Source of the DNA: Streptantibioticus silvisoli
GTDB lineage: Bacteria; Actinomycetota; Actinomycetes; Streptomycetales; Streptomycetaceae
Length of the DNA: 64,000 nt
Assembly (NCBI RefSeq): GCF_027947535.2
Contig: NZ_JAAGKO020000033.1
Span: forward strand, 1-64,000
Direction of reading: 5' to 3'
Under the pieces are notes generated by a model. The model did not search any database. It saw nothing but the letters and a program-made list of their open reading frames with translations, and was not told the DNA's origin. The translations under genes and the position numbers were made by a program. Of the stretch, positions 53,911 to 62,549 are shown one piece after another. Every line of letters begins with the position of its first letter. The first letter of the stretch is position 1.

Positions 53911-54525
53911 ATGAGCACCACCCCAAGCGACAGGCTGCGAGCGTTGTTGGAGCCGCCGGCCACCGCGTCGGGACTGGATCTGGAAGAGGTCGAGGTGACC
54001 CCCGCGGGCAAGCGCCGCGTGCTGCGTGTCGTCGTCGACTCCGACAGCGGGGTCTCGCTGGACGCGGTGGCCGCCTTCAGCCGCCGGATCTCCGAGACGC
54101 TGGACGAGTCCGACGCCATGGGCGGCGCGCCGTACACCCTGGAGGTCACCTCCCCGGGCACCGACCGTCCGCTCACCGGGCCCCGGCAGTTCCGCCGCAA
54201 CATCGGCCGCCTGATCGCGTTCACGCTGGTCGGCGGCGGTGAGCTGACGGCGCGTCTGCTCTCGCTCGACGAGGACGGGATGGACCTGGAGGTCCCCGGG
54301 GTGAAGGGCCGCAAGCCCACCGCCCGCCGGCTGGAGCTCGCCGAGGTCGCCAAGGCACGGGTCGAGGTCGAGTTCAACCGCAAGGCCACCGACGCCGAGC
54401 TCGCCCAGGGTGAGCAGGACGACGACGCGGACGACGAAGACGAGTACGACGAAGAGCACGAAGACGAGCACGACGACGCGGACCTGCCTTCCGCCGAGAT
54501 CGACGAGAGCACCGAGGAGGCGTAG
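53911..54525 (+). CDS. rimP: ribosome maturation factor RimP
   Basis: Needed for 30S subunit maturation; 204 residues. The N-terminal alpha/beta domain ([50 protein letters not shown]) and the C-terminal SH3-like domain ([32 protein letters not shown]) are complete by about residue 165. The last 35 residues are an acidic tail of Asp/Glu/His ([19 protein letters not shown]), longer than in most bacteria. GAGGAG lies upstream of ATG 53911. nusA follows after 2 bp. Confidence 0.96.
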   Translation: MSTTPSDRLRALLEPPATASGLDLEEVEVTPAGKRRVLRVVVDSDSGVSLDAVAAFSRRISETLDESDAMGGAPYTLEVTSPGTDRPLTGPRQFRRNIGRLIAFTLVGGGELTARLLSLDEDGMDLEVPGVKGRKPTARRLELAEVAKARVEVEFNRKATDAELAQGEQDDDADDEDEYDEEHEDEHDDADLPSAEIDESTEEA

Positions 54526-54527
54526 CC

Positions 54528-55517
54528 GTGGACATCGACATGAGTGCCCTGCGGGGACTGGTCCGGGAGAAGGAGATCTCCTTCGACCTGCTGGTCGAGG
54601 CGATCGAGTCGGCCCTCCTGATCGCCTATCACCGTGAGCCCGGCAGCCGCCGGGACGCCCGGGTGGAGCTGGACCGCACCACCGGCACGATCACCGTGCT
54701 GGCCAAGGAGGACCCCGCCGAACTCGACGAGGGCGCCACGCCCAAGGAGTTCGACGACACCCCCGGCGGCTTCGGCCGGATCGCCGCCACCACCGCCAAG
54801 CAGGTCATCCTCCAGCGGCTGCGCGACGCCGAGGAGGAGATCACCTTCGGCGAGTACGCCGGCCGTGAGGGCGACGTGGTGGCCGGCATGGTCCAGCAGG
54901 GCAACGACCCGCGCAACGTCCTGGTCGACATCGGCAAGCTGGAGGCCATCCTCCCGCCGCAGGAGCAGGTGCCGGGCGAGTCCTACAAGCACGGCACCCG
55001 GCTGCGCACGTACGTCGTACGGGTGGTCAAGGGCGTACGCGGCCCGTCCGTCACCCTGTCGCGCACCCACCCCAACCTGGTGCGCAAGCTGTTCTCCCTG
55101 GAGGTGCCGGAGATCGCCGACGGCTCGGTGGAGATCGAGGCCATCGCCCGCGAGGCCGGCCACCGCACCAAGATCGCCGTGCGCTCCACCCGCCAGGGCC
55201 TGAACGCCAAGGGCGCCTGCATCGGCCCGATGGGCAGCCGGGTGCGCGCGGTGATGGCCGAGCTGAACGGCGAGAAGATCGACATCGTCGACTGGTCCGA
55301 CGACCCCGCGCAGATGGTCGCGAACGCGCTGTCACCCGCACGGGTCAACAAGGTCGAGGTGGTCGACCTCGCCGCCCGCTCCGCGCGGGTGATCGTCCCC
55401 GACTACCAGCTGTCGCTCGCCATCGGCAAGGAGGGGCAGAACGCCCGCCTCGCCGCCCGCCTCACCGGCTGGCGCATCGACATCCGGCCGGACACCGAGC
55501 CGGAGCCGCAGGACTAG
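54528..55517 (+). CDS. nusA: transcription termination/antitermination factor NusA
   Basis: RNA-polymerase-associated elongation factor of 329 residues, the short actinobacterial form without the C-terminal acidic repeats of E. coli NusA (495). The N-terminal domain ([32 protein letters not shown]), S1 domain ([23 protein letters not shown]), and KH1/KH2 ([23 protein letters not shown] and [21 protein letters not shown]) are in order. GTG 54528 (MDIDMSAL) is likely; ATG 54540 is an alternative. It is translationally linked to rimP. Confidence 0.97.
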   Translation: MDIDMSALRGLVREKEISFDLLVEAIESALLIAYHREPGSRRDARVELDRTTGTITVLAKEDPAELDEGATPKEFDDTPGGFGRIAATTAKQVILQRLRDAEEEITFGEYAGREGDVVAGMVQQGNDPRNVLVDIGKLEAILPPQEQVPGESYKHGTRLRTYVVRVVKGVRGPSVTLSRTHPNLVRKLFSLEVPEIADGSVEIEAIAREAGHRTKIAVRSTRQGLNAKGACIGPMGSRVRAVMAELNGEKIDIVDWSDDPAQMVANALSPARVNKVEVVDLAARSARVIVPDYQLSLAIGKEGQNARLAARLTGWRIDIRPDTEPEPQD

Positions 55518-55535
55518 GACATGCCCGAGGGTGTG

Positions 55536-55564
55536 CCCGCCGGTAACCGCCGCACACCGGCGGG
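55536..55564 (+). promoter_or_regulatory. hairpin(s) between nusA and ylxR
   Basis: CCCGCCGGT (55536-55544) pairs with ACCGGCGGG (55556-55564). An alternative pairing of GTGTGC (55531-55536) with GCACAC (55552-55557) uses overlapping bases, so the two cannot form together. It may act as a partial terminator or processing site inside the operon. Confidence 0.45.
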
Positions 55565-55631
55565 GATTACCGCTGAGTACCGAACATGGAGACGCAAACC
55601 AACCCGAACGGGTGAGGTTGGCGCGGGGAGG

Positions 55632-55637
55632 TAGACT
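55632..55637 (+). promoter_or_regulatory. possible -10 box for a leaderless ylxR transcript
   Basis: TAGACT at 55632-55637 lies 5 bp before GTG 55643, and there is no well-placed ribosome-binding site. An internal promoter here would make ylxR-infB transcription independent of rimP-nusA. The -35 hexamer is not recognisable. Confidence 0.35.
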
Positions 55638-55642
55638 TACCA

Positions 55643-55933
55643 GTGTCTGGCCGGACGCGTGACCGAACATGCCCCGAGCGAACCTGTGTGGGGTGCCGGA
55701 AACGGTCGGCCAAGACCGAACTGCTGCGCACCGCGGTGGTCGGGGAGGAATGCGTCCCCGATCCGCGCGGTACGCTGCCCGGCCGGGGTGCTTACCTGCA
55801 TCCCGACCCGGCGTGTTACGACCTGGCGGTCCGCCGCCGTGCGTTCTCCCGGGCCTTGCGCGCCCAGGAACCGCCCGGCACCGCGGAGTTGCTCCAGTGG
55901 TTGCGGCACGCGGCACAAGCTGAAACGACGTAA
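55643..55933 (+). CDS. ylxR: YlxR family protein (RNase P modulator RnpM)
   Basis: Small basic RNA-binding protein of 96 residues encoded between nusA and infB, as in most Gram-positives. The family signature is complete: CPERTCVGCRKRSAKTELLR (about 10-29), then DPRGTLPGRGAYLHPDPACYDLAVRRRAFSRAL. In Bacillus the homologue binds RNase P RNA and lowers its activity; the role in actinobacteria is inferred from that. GTG 55643 fits the family N-terminus. Confidence 0.92.
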   Translation: MSGRTRDRTCPERTCVGCRKRSAKTELLRTAVVGEECVPDPRGTLPGRGAYLHPDPACYDLAVRRRAFSRALRAQEPPGTAELLQWLRHAAQAETT

Positions 55934-55993
55934 GAACGGCACGGGCGACCGTGCGGTCAGGTACCTCGCGAGTGGAAGTAGGTCGAGATTGCG

Positions 55994-56095
55994 ATGAGCA
56001 CTCGATGAGTACGCGATGAGTACGCCCATGAAGTAGCGACGGTCCGGCGGACGACCACCCCGGACCTAGAAGGAGCGAAGTGGCTAAGGTCCGGG
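55994..56095 (+). promoter_or_regulatory. infB leader: chain of three overlapping mini-ORFs plus mutually exclusive hairpins around the infB start
   Basis: Three mini-ORFs are chained by ATGA overlaps: ATG 55994 encodes MSTR (stop 56006-56008), ATG 56005 encodes MSTR (stop 56017-56019), and ATG 56016 encodes MSTPMK (stop 56034-56036). GGTCCGG at 56041-56047 can pair with CCGGACC at 56060-56066. The same segment, extended to CCCGGACCT (56059-56067), can instead pair with AGGTCCGGG (56087-56095) inside infB codons 3-6. That 9-bp stem encloses the AAGGAG ribosome-binding site and GTG start in a 19-nt loop. A ribosome stopping at 56036 would cover the first GGTCCGG and favour the blocking stem. 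The layout is seen directly; regulation is inferred. Confidence 0.6.
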
Positions 56096-59000
56096 TATAC
56101 GAACTCGCCAAGGAGATGGGAGTCGAGAGCAAGGTCGTCATGGCCAAGCTCCAAGAACTCGGCGAGTTCGTCCGTTCGGCGTCCTCGACCATCGAGGCGC
56201 CGGTTGTCCGTAAGTTGACCGACGCATTGCAGACCGGGGGCAACTCCTCCGGCAAGCCCTCGGCGCCGCGCAAGCAGGCGCCCGCAGGGTCCTCCGCACC
56301 CACCCCGGGTGCGGCACGTCCGGCGGCCCCCAAGCCCGGCGCCCCCGCGCCGCGCCCGGCGGCCGCCAACCCCGGTCCGGCCGCCCCTGCGGCGCCCGCC
56401 CCGGCCTCGTCGGGCCCGGCCTCGTCCGGTCCCCGGCCCCCCGCGCCCGGCCCGCGTCCCGGCCCCAAGCCGGCCCCCGCGCAGCCTGCGCCCGCCGCGG
56501 AGTTCTCCTCCCCGGCGCCCGCCACCCCGGCGACTCCGGCGGCCCCGGCCGCTCCGGCGAGCCCGGCCCCGGCGGTCACCCCGGCACCGGAGCGCTCCGC
56601 GTCCCGTCCGTCGGCCACCCCGGGCCCGCGCCCCGCGCAGCGTCCCGGCTCCGGTTCGCGTGACGGCGGCGCGGTGCGTCCCGGCGGCGACCGCGGCGAG
56701 CGTCCGGCGCGTCCCGCCGGCGACCGTCCGGCCCGTCCGGGCGGTGCCCGTCCGGCCGGACCGCGTCCCGGCAACAACCCGTTCAGCTCGTCCGGCAGCA
56801 CCGGTATGCCCCGTCCGCAGTCCCCCGGTGGACCGCGTCCCGGCGGCGCGCCGCGTCCCGGTGCCCCCGGCGCCGGCGGCCCCGGCAGCGGCGGCCCCCG
56901 TCCGCAGGGCGCTCCGCGTCCCGGCGGCGCGCAGGGCGGCGCACGTCCCACCCCGGGCGCCATGCCGCGTCCCGGCGGCGGCCCCGGCGGTCCCGGCGGC
57001 AACCGTCCGAACCCCGGCATGATGCCGCAGCGTCCGGCGGCCGGACCCCGTCCGGGTCCCGGCGGCCGTGGCCCCGGCGGCCCCGGTGGCGCCGGTCGTC
57101 CCGGTGGCGGCGGCGGCGCGGGTCGTCCCGGTGGCGGCGGCGGTTTCGCCGGTCGTCCCGGTGGCGGTGGCGGTGCCGGTCGTCCCGGTGGCGGTGGCGG
57201 TTTCGCCGGTCGTCCCGGTGGCGGTGGCCCCGGTGGCGGCTTCGGCGGCGGCGGTGGCCGTCCCGGCTTCGGCGGGCGTCCCGGCGGCCCCGGTGGCCGT
57301 GGCGGCACGCAGGGCGCGTTCGGTCGCGGCCCCGGTGGCCGTCCGGCGCGTGGCCGCAAGTCGAAGCGGCAGCGGCGCCAGGAGTACGAGGCCATGCAGG
57401 CCCCGAGCGTCGGCGGCGTGATGCTGCCTCGCGGCAACGGCCAGATGGTCCGGCTGTCGCGCGGTGCGTCGCTCACCGACTTCGCGGAGAAGATCAACGC
57501 CAACCCGGCGTCGCTCGTCCAGGTGATGCTGAACCTCGGCGAAATGGTCACCGCGACCCAGTCCGTCTCCGACGAGACCCTCCAGCTGCTCGCCGACGAG
57601 ATGAACTACGTCGTCGAGATCGTCAGCCCGGAGGAGGAGGACCGCGAGCTGCTCGAGTCCTTCGACATCGAGTTCGGCGAGGACGAGGGCGGCGAGGAAG
57701 CGCTGGTCGCGCGGCCTCCGGTGGTCACCGTCATGGGTCACGTCGACCACGGCAAGACCCGCCTGCTCGACGCGATCCGCAAGACCAACGTGGTCGCGGG
57801 CGAGGCCGGCGGCATCACCCAGCACATCGGCGCGTACCAGGTGGCGACCGAGGTGAACGGCGCCGAGCGTCGCATCACCTTCATCGACACCCCCGGCCAC
57901 GAGGCGTTCACCGCCATGCGTGCCCGTGGTGCCAAGTCGACCGACATCGCGATCCTGGTGGTCGCGGCGAACGACGGCGTGATGCCGCAGACCGTCGAGG
58001 CGCTCAACCACGCCAAGGCGGCCGACGTGCCGATCGTCGTCGCGGTCAACAAAATCGACGTCGAGGGCGCCGACCCGACCAAGGTGCGCGGTCAGCTGAC
58101 CGAGTACGGCCTGGTCGCCGAGGAGTACGGCGGCGACACCATGTTCGTCGACATCTCCGCCAAGCAGGGTCTGAACATCGACAGCCTGCTGGAGGCCGTG
58201 ATCCTCACGGCCGACGCCTCGCTCGACCTGCGGGCCAACCCGGAGCAGGACGCGCAGGGCATCGCGATCGAGGCGCACCTCGACCGCGGCCGCGGCGCCG
58301 TGGCGACCGTCCTGGTCCAGCGCGGCACCCTGCGGGTCGGCGACACCATGGTGGTCGGCGACGCGTACGGCCGCGTCCGGGCGATGCTCGACGACGCCGG
58401 CAACAACGTCGACGTGGCCGGTCCGGCCACCCCGGTCCTGGTGCTGGGTCTGACCAACGTGCCCGGCGCGGGCGACAACTTCCTCGTCGTCGACGAGGAC
58501 CGCACCGCCCGCCAGATCGCCGAGAAGCGTGCCGCCCGCGAGCGGAACGCGGCGTTCGCCCGCAAGGGCATCCGGATCTCGCTGGAGGACCTGGACAAGG
58601 CCCTCAAGGCCGGCGAGGTCCAGCAGCTCAACCTCATCATCAAGGGCGACGCGTCCGGTTCGGTGGAGGCCCTGGAGTCCTCGCTGCTCCAGCTCGACGT
58701 CGGCGAAGAGGTCGACATCCGCGTCCTGCACCGCGGTGTGGGTGCGGTCACCGAGTCCGACGTGGACCTGGCGGCCGGTTCGGACGCGATCATCATCGGC
58801 TTCAACGTCCGCGCCGAGGGCCGCGCCACCCAGCGCGCCGAGCGCGAGGGCGTCGACGTCCGGTACTACTCGGTGATCTACCAGGCCATCGAGGAGATCG
58901 AGGCGGCCCTGAAGGGCATGCTCAAGCCGGAGTACGAGGAGGTGGAGCTGGGCACCGCGGAGATCCGCGAGGTCTTCCGCTCCTCCAAGCTCGGCAACAT

Positions 59001-59235
59001 CGCCGGTGTGCTCATCCGTTCCGGCGAGGTACGGCGCAACACCAAGGCCCGCCTCATCCGCGACGGCAAGGTGGTCGCGGAGAGCCTCAACATCGAGGGC
59101 CTGCGCCGCTTCAAGGACGACGTCACCGAGATCCGCGAAGGCTACGAGGGCGGTATCAACCTCGGCAACTTCAACGACATCAAGATCGACGACGTCATCG
59201 CCACCTACGAGATGCGCGAGAAGCCGCGCGGCTGA
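56080..59235 (+). CDS. infB: translation initiation factor IF-2
   Basis: GTPase that places initiator tRNA on the 30S subunit; 1051 residues. The N-terminal IF2N helix ([27 protein letters not shown]) is followed by about 400 residues of Ala/Pro- then Gly/Arg-rich low complexity, with iterated [10 protein letters not shown]-type units near 345-390. The second IF2N region and the G domain start near residue 545: P-loop [11 protein letters not shown], switch [20 protein letters not shown] and NKIDV. Domains II-IV complete the C-terminus ([21 protein letters not shown]). GTG 56080 has AAGGAG at 56070-56074. The leader carries mini-ORFs and a possible start-sequestering hairpin. Confidence 0.97.
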   Translation: MAKVRVYELAKEMGVESKVVMAKLQELGEFVRSASSTIEAPVVRKLTDALQTGGNSSGKPSAPRKQAPAGSSAPTPGAARPAAPKPGAPAPRPAAANPGPAAPAAPAPASSGPASSGPRPPAPGPRPGPKPAPAQPAPAAEFSSPAPATPATPAAPAAPASPAPAVTPAPERSASRPSATPGPRPAQRPGSGSRDGGAVRPGGDRGERPARPAGDRPARPGGARPAGPRPGNNPFSSSGSTGMPRPQSPGGPRPGGAPRPGAPGAGGPGSGGPRPQGAPRPGGAQGGARPTPGAMPRPGGGPGGPGGNRPNPGMMPQRPAAGPRPGPGGRGPGGPGGAGRPGGGGGAGRPGGGGGFAGRPGGGGGAGRPGGGGGFAGRPGGGGPGGGFGGGGGRPGFGGRPGGPGGRGGTQGAFGRGPGGRPARGRKSKRQRRQEYEAMQAPSVGGVMLPRGNGQMVRLSRGASLTDFAEKINANPASLVQVMLNLGEMVTATQSVSDETLQLLADEMNYVVEIVSPEEEDRELLESFDIEFGEDEGGEEALVARPPVVTVMGHVDHGKTRLLDAIRKTNVVAGEAGGITQHIGAYQVATEVNGAERRITFIDTPGHEAFTAMRARGAKSTDIAILVVAANDGVMPQTVEALNHAKAADVPIVVAVNKIDVEGADPTKVRGQLTEYGLVAEEYGGDTMFVDISAKQGLNIDSLLEAVILTADASLDLRANPEQDAQGIAIEAHLDRGRGAVATVLVQRGTLRVGDTMVVGDAYGRVRAMLDDAGNNVDVAGPATPVLVLGLTNVPGAGDNFLVVDEDRTARQIAEKRAARERNAAFARKGIRISLEDLDKALKAGEVQQLNLIIKGDASGSVEALESSLLQLDVGEEVDIRVLHRGVGAVTESDVDLAAGSDAIIIGFNVRAEGRATQRAEREGVDVRYYSVIYQAIEEIEAALKGMLKPEYEEVELGTAEIREVFRSSKLGNIAGVLIRSGEVRRNTKARLIRDGKVVAESLNIEGLRRFKDDVTEIREGYEGGINLGNFNDIKIDDVIATYEMREKPRG

Positions 59236-59270
59236 TAGCGGCTGACAGCGGCTGACAGCGGTTGACGGTG
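59231..59270 (+). repeat. 10-bp tandem repeat overlapping the infB stop codon
   Basis: GCTGAYAGCG units start at 59231, 59241 and 59251, with a decayed fourth (GTTGACGGTG) at 59261. The TGA inside the first unit is the infB stop (59233-59235), so the repeat multiplies the stop codon region. Confidence 0.65.
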
Positions 59271-59275
59271 CAGGT

Positions 59276-59314
59276 CCGGGCCGGTCGGCGGAGATAATCC
59301 GTCGATCGGCCCGG
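59276..59314 (+). terminator. 17-bp hairpin after infB
   Basis: Positions 59276-59292 pair with 59298-59314 over 17 bp, with two G-U wobbles and a GATAA loop. It starts 41 bp after the infB stop. It is a strong terminator or RNA-processing hairpin before the DUF503-rbfA-truB genes. Confidence 0.75.
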
Positions 59315-59402
59315 CCTGCTGCCGGTACCGTGGAAGTGCGCACCGCGCGGGCGACACCGTGCGATCCCCCGAGGCCTCACAGGTCGGCTTGACCTGCTGC
59401 CC

Positions 59403-59696
59403 ATGTATGTAGGGACGTTGTCCTTCGACCTGCTGCTCGGCGACGTCGCGTCGCTGAAGCAGAAGCGCTCCGTCGTCCGCCCGATCCTCGCCGAACTGCA
59501 CCGCAGGTACGCGGTCGCGGTCGCCGAGGTCGGCGACCAGGACCTGTACCGCAGGGCCGAGATCGGCCTGTCGTCGGTGTCCGGCGACCACGGGCACCTC
59601 AGCGGCCTGCTCGACGCCTGCGAACGCTGGATGGCGGACCGGCCCGAGGTGGACCTGCTGTCCGTCCGCCGCCGCGTCCACGGCGACGAGGACTGA
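59403..59696 (+). CDS. ylxP: DUF503 domain protein (YlxP family)
   Basis: 97 residues, the family length. Hallmarks: MYVGTLSFDLLLGDVASLKQKRSVVRPILAELHRRYAVAVAEVGDQDLYRRAEIGLSSVSGD. Found between infB and rbfA in many Gram-positives and actinobacteria; in Firmicutes it is called YlxP. The fold is a small ferredoxin-like alpha/beta domain of unproven function, presumed to be linked to ribosome assembly by gene position. ATG 59403 has no strong ribosome-binding site. Confidence 0.92.
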   Translation: MYVGTLSFDLLLGDVASLKQKRSVVRPILAELHRRYAVAVAEVGDQDLYRRAEIGLSSVSGDHGHLSGLLDACERWMADRPEVDLLSVRRRVHGDED

Positions 59697-59774
59697 CCGG
59701 ACGGTTCCCCGGCCCCGGTGACGGGACCGGGGAACCGTCCGCACCCGAAGACCGAAGAAGAGAGAAGATCACCC

Positions 59775-60332
59775 ATGACCGACACCGCGCGGGCGCGCAA
59801 GCTGGCGGACCGCATCCGGGTCGTGGTCGCGGAGACCCTCCAGCGCCGGATCAAGGACCCGCGGCTGGGCTATGTGACGATCACCGACACCCGGGTCACC
59901 GGCGACCTGCGGGAAGCGACCGTCTTCTACACGGTCTACGGCGACGACGAGGACCGCACCGCGTCGGCGGCCGCGCTGGAGAGCGCCAAGGGCGTGCTGC
60001 GTTCCGAGGTCGGCCGGCAGACCGGCGTGCGGTTCACCCCGACGCTGGCCTTCGTCCTGGACGCCGTCCCGGACAACGCCCGCACCATCGACGACCTGCT
60101 GGCCCGGGCCCGCGCCGCCGACGCCCAGGTCCGCGAGGTCGCGGCCGGCAAGGGCTACGCCGGCGACGCCGACCCGTACCGCAAGCCGGCCGACGACGAG
60201 GTGGAGGACGACTCCGCCGAGGGCGCTCCCGCCACGGACGAGGGTGCTCCCGGCTCCGGCGCGGCCTCGTCCTCGGACGGTCCCGCCCCCACCGCGGACG
60301 GCCCGGCCTCCTCCGGCGACGGGGACGCGTGA
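59775..60332 (+). CDS. rbfA: 30S ribosome-binding factor RbfA
   Basis: KH-like small-subunit maturation factor acting on the 5' end of 16S rRNA; 185 residues. The core is about 1-115: [50 protein letters not shown], then [22 protein letters not shown]. After residue 130 comes an Asp/Glu/Ala/Ser/Pro-rich disordered tail. ATG 59775 follows a GAAGAAGAGAGAAG purine tract. The stop overlaps the truB GTG. Confidence 0.95.
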   Translation: MTDTARARKLADRIRVVVAETLQRRIKDPRLGYVTITDTRVTGDLREATVFYTVYGDDEDRTASAAALESAKGVLRSEVGRQTGVRFTPTLAFVLDAVPDNARTIDDLLARARAADAQVREVAAGKGYAGDADPYRKPADDEVEDDSAEGAPATDEGAPGSGAASSSDGPAPTADGPASSGDGDA

Positions 60333-61228
60333 AGCGCAAGGGTGTGGGTCCCGACGGGCTGGTCGTCGTCGACAAGCCGGCCGGCCTCACCTCGCACCAG
60401 GTGGTCTCCCGCATCCGCAAGCTGGCCGGGACCCGGCGGGTCGGGCACGCCGGCACCCTCGACCCGATGGCCACCGGTGTGCTGATCATCGGTGTGGAGA
60501 AGGCCACCCGGCTGCTCGGCCACCTGGCGCTGACCAGCAAGACCTACCGGGCCACCATCCGGCTGGGCCAGACCACGGTGACCGACGACGCCGAGGGCGA
60601 GATCACCGCCACCGCCTCCGCCGCCCACGTCACCCGGCAGGCGCTGGAGGCCGGCGTCGGCACGCTGACCGGCGACATCCTCCAGGTGCCGTCCAAGGTC
60701 AGCGCCATCAAGGTCGACGGCCGCCGCGCGCACCGGCTGGTGCGCGCGGAGGAGGAGTTCGAGCTGGCCGCCCGGCCGGTCACCGTCTCCGGCTTCACCG
60801 TGCACGCGGTCCGCGAGGCCGCCGACCCGGCCGGCGTCGCCCTGCTGGACGCCGACGTCACCGTCGCCTGCTCCTCCGGCACCTACGTGCGGGCCCTGGC
60901 CCGCGACCTCGGCGCCGGCCTGGGCACCGGCGGCCACCTGACCGCGCTGCGGCGCACCCGGGTCGGCCCCTACGGCCTCGACGACGCGGTCACCCTGGAG
61001 GCGCTGGAGGAGTCCTTCGACGTCCTGCCGATCAACCGGGCCGCGGCGGCCGCGTTCCCGCGCTGGGACGTCGACGGCGAGCAGGCGCGTCAGCTCATCA
61101 ACGGCGTACGGCAGAAGGCCCCCGGTATCGGTCCGGGGGCGATCGCGGTCTTCGGCCCCGACGAGCGCTTCATCGCCCTGGTGGAGGAGCGCCGCGGCGA
61201 GACGAAGATCCTCGCCGGTTTCGTGTGA
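60329..61228 (+). CDS. truB: tRNA pseudouridine(55) synthase TruB
   Basis: Makes pseudouridine 55 in the T-loop of tRNAs; 299 residues. The catalytic motif [24 protein letters not shown] carries the nucleophilic Asp (about residue 42). [23 protein letters not shown] and [24 protein letters not shown] follow. The C-terminal part (about 230-299) has the actinobacterial PUA-like extension ([18 protein letters not shown]). The GTG start lies in the rbfA stop (GTGA). Confidence 0.96.
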   Translation: MKRKGVGPDGLVVVDKPAGLTSHQVVSRIRKLAGTRRVGHAGTLDPMATGVLIIGVEKATRLLGHLALTSKTYRATIRLGQTTVTDDAEGEITATASAAHVTRQALEAGVGTLTGDILQVPSKVSAIKVDGRRAHRLVRAEEEFELAARPVTVSGFTVHAVREAADPAGVALLDADVTVACSSGTYVRALARDLGAGLGTGGHLTALRRTRVGPYGLDDAVTLEALEESFDVLPINRAAAAAFPRWDVDGEQARQLINGVRQKAPGIGPGAIAVFGPDERFIALVEERRGETKILAGFV

Positions 61229-61447
61229 CCCGACCGGGCCGGACGGCGGCCGGGCGCACCGGATCTCCCGGCGGCCCGGCCGCCGCGGCGTACCCGGGAC
61301 CGGGGCGCGCGGCGGGGCGCGCCGGACCGCCCGCGCGACCCCTGGCACGTCGCGGGCGCGCGGCATGGCAGGCTTGGACCCGGTAGTTGGTCACGGTCCG
61401 CAGTCCGCGTTCGCGGGCGCGGACGGGTTTCGGTGAGGAGCGGCACG

Positions 61448-62389
61448 GTGGAACGCTGGCGGGGCTTGGAAGACGTTCCCGGGGGATGGGGGCGGAGCGT
61501 CGTCACCATCGGCTCGTACGACGGTGTCCATCGCGGACATCAGCTGATCATCGGACGGGCGGTGGAACGCGCCCGGGAGCTGGGCCTGAGGTCGGTCGTG
61601 ATCACCTTCGACCCGCACCCCAGCGAGGTGGTCCGCCCCGGCAGCCACCCGCCGCTGCTGGCCGCCCACCACCGCCGCGCCGAACTGCTGGCCGGCCTCG
61701 GGGTGGACGCCCAGCTCATCCTGCCGTTCACCGAGGAGTTCTCCCGGCTGTCGCCGCAGGAGTTCGTCACCGCGGTGCTGGACCGGGCGCTCGGCGCCGC
61801 GGTGGTCGTCGAGGGCCCCAATTTCCGCTTCGGCCACAAGGCCGCCGGCGACGTGGCCGCCCTGGTCGGCCTCGGCCGTGAGCACGGCTTCACCGTCGAC
61901 GTCGTCGACCTGTACGTGCGCGGGGAGGCGGGGGGCGGCGAGCCGTTCTCCTCCAGCCTGGCCCGCCGCCTCATCGCGGCCGGCGACGTCTCCGGCGCCC
62001 GGGAGATCCTGGGCCGCCCGCACCGGGTCGAGGGCACGGTGGTCCGCGGCGCCCAGCGCGGCCGCGAACTGGGGTACCCCACCGCCAACGTCGACACCCT
62101 GCCGCACTCCGCCATCCCCGCCGACGGGGTCTACGCCGGCTGGCTGGAGGTCGCCGGCGAACGCATGCCCGCCGCCATCTCGGTCGGCACCAACCCCACG
62201 TTCGACGGCACGGAACGCACCGTGGAGGCGTACGCCATCGACCGCGTCGGCCTCGACCTGTACGGGCTGCACGCGGCCGTCGACTTCCAGGAGTACCTGC
62301 GCGGCCAGGAACGCTTCGAGACCATCGACGCCCTGCTGGAACGCATGGCGATCGACGTCAAGCGCGCCCGGGAGATCGTCACCCCCTGA
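61448..62389 (+). CDS. ribF: bifunctional riboflavin kinase/FAD synthetase
   Basis: Phosphorylates riboflavin to FMN and adenylates FMN to FAD; 313 residues. The N-terminal adenylyltransferase domain (VVTIGSYDGVHRGHQLIIGRAV with the nucleotidyl HxGH-like motif, VITFDPHPSEVVRPG) spans about 1-185. The C-terminal kinase domain has GREILGRPHRVEGTVVRGAQRGRELGYPTANV and DFQEYLRGQERFE. GTG 61448 (MERWRGLEDVP) is preferred to GTG 61433 because GAGGAG at 61435-61440 is correctly spaced and homologues start with M-x-RWRGLED. It ends at the strong terminator at 62507. Confidence 0.95.
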   Translation: MERWRGLEDVPGGWGRSVVTIGSYDGVHRGHQLIIGRAVERARELGLRSVVITFDPHPSEVVRPGSHPPLLAAHHRRAELLAGLGVDAQLILPFTEEFSRLSPQEFVTAVLDRALGAAVVVEGPNFRFGHKAAGDVAALVGLGREHGFTVDVVDLYVRGEAGGGEPFSSSLARRLIAAGDVSGAREILGRPHRVEGTVVRGAQRGRELGYPTANVDTLPHSAIPADGVYAGWLEVAGERMPAAISVGTNPTFDGTERTVEAYAIDRVGLDLYGLHAAVDFQEYLRGQERFETIDALLERMAIDVKRAREIVTP

Positions 62390-62394
62390 ACGCC

Positions 62395-62454
62395 GCTGCG
62401 GACCGTTCTTGCGGGGAACGCCGGTGCGGAGACTGTTCTTGTGGAGGACGCCGG
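62395..62454 (+). repeat. imperfect 27-30-bp duplication after ribF
   Basis: GTTCTTGYGGRGRACGCCGG occurs at 62405 and 62435, with TGCGGA preceding each. Two copies only, immediately downstream of the ribF stop. Confidence 0.5.
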
Positions 62455-62506
62455 AAAGCCGAGCGCCCGAGTGCCGTCAACGGCGTGGTGACGTCCCGTC
62501 AACGGA

Positions 62507-62544
62507 AAGGGCCCCGGACACCAAGTGCGGTGTCCGGGGCCCTT
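62507..62544. terminator. bidirectional terminator, 16-bp perfect stem
   Basis: AAGGGCCCCGGACACC (62507-62522) is perfectly complementary to 62529-62544 around a 6-nt loop. It lies between convergent ribF and the MinD-like gene, 5 bp from the latter's stop. The strong stem flanked by A and T residues should stop transcripts from both sides. Confidence 0.93.
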
Positions 62545-62549
62545 CGGCG

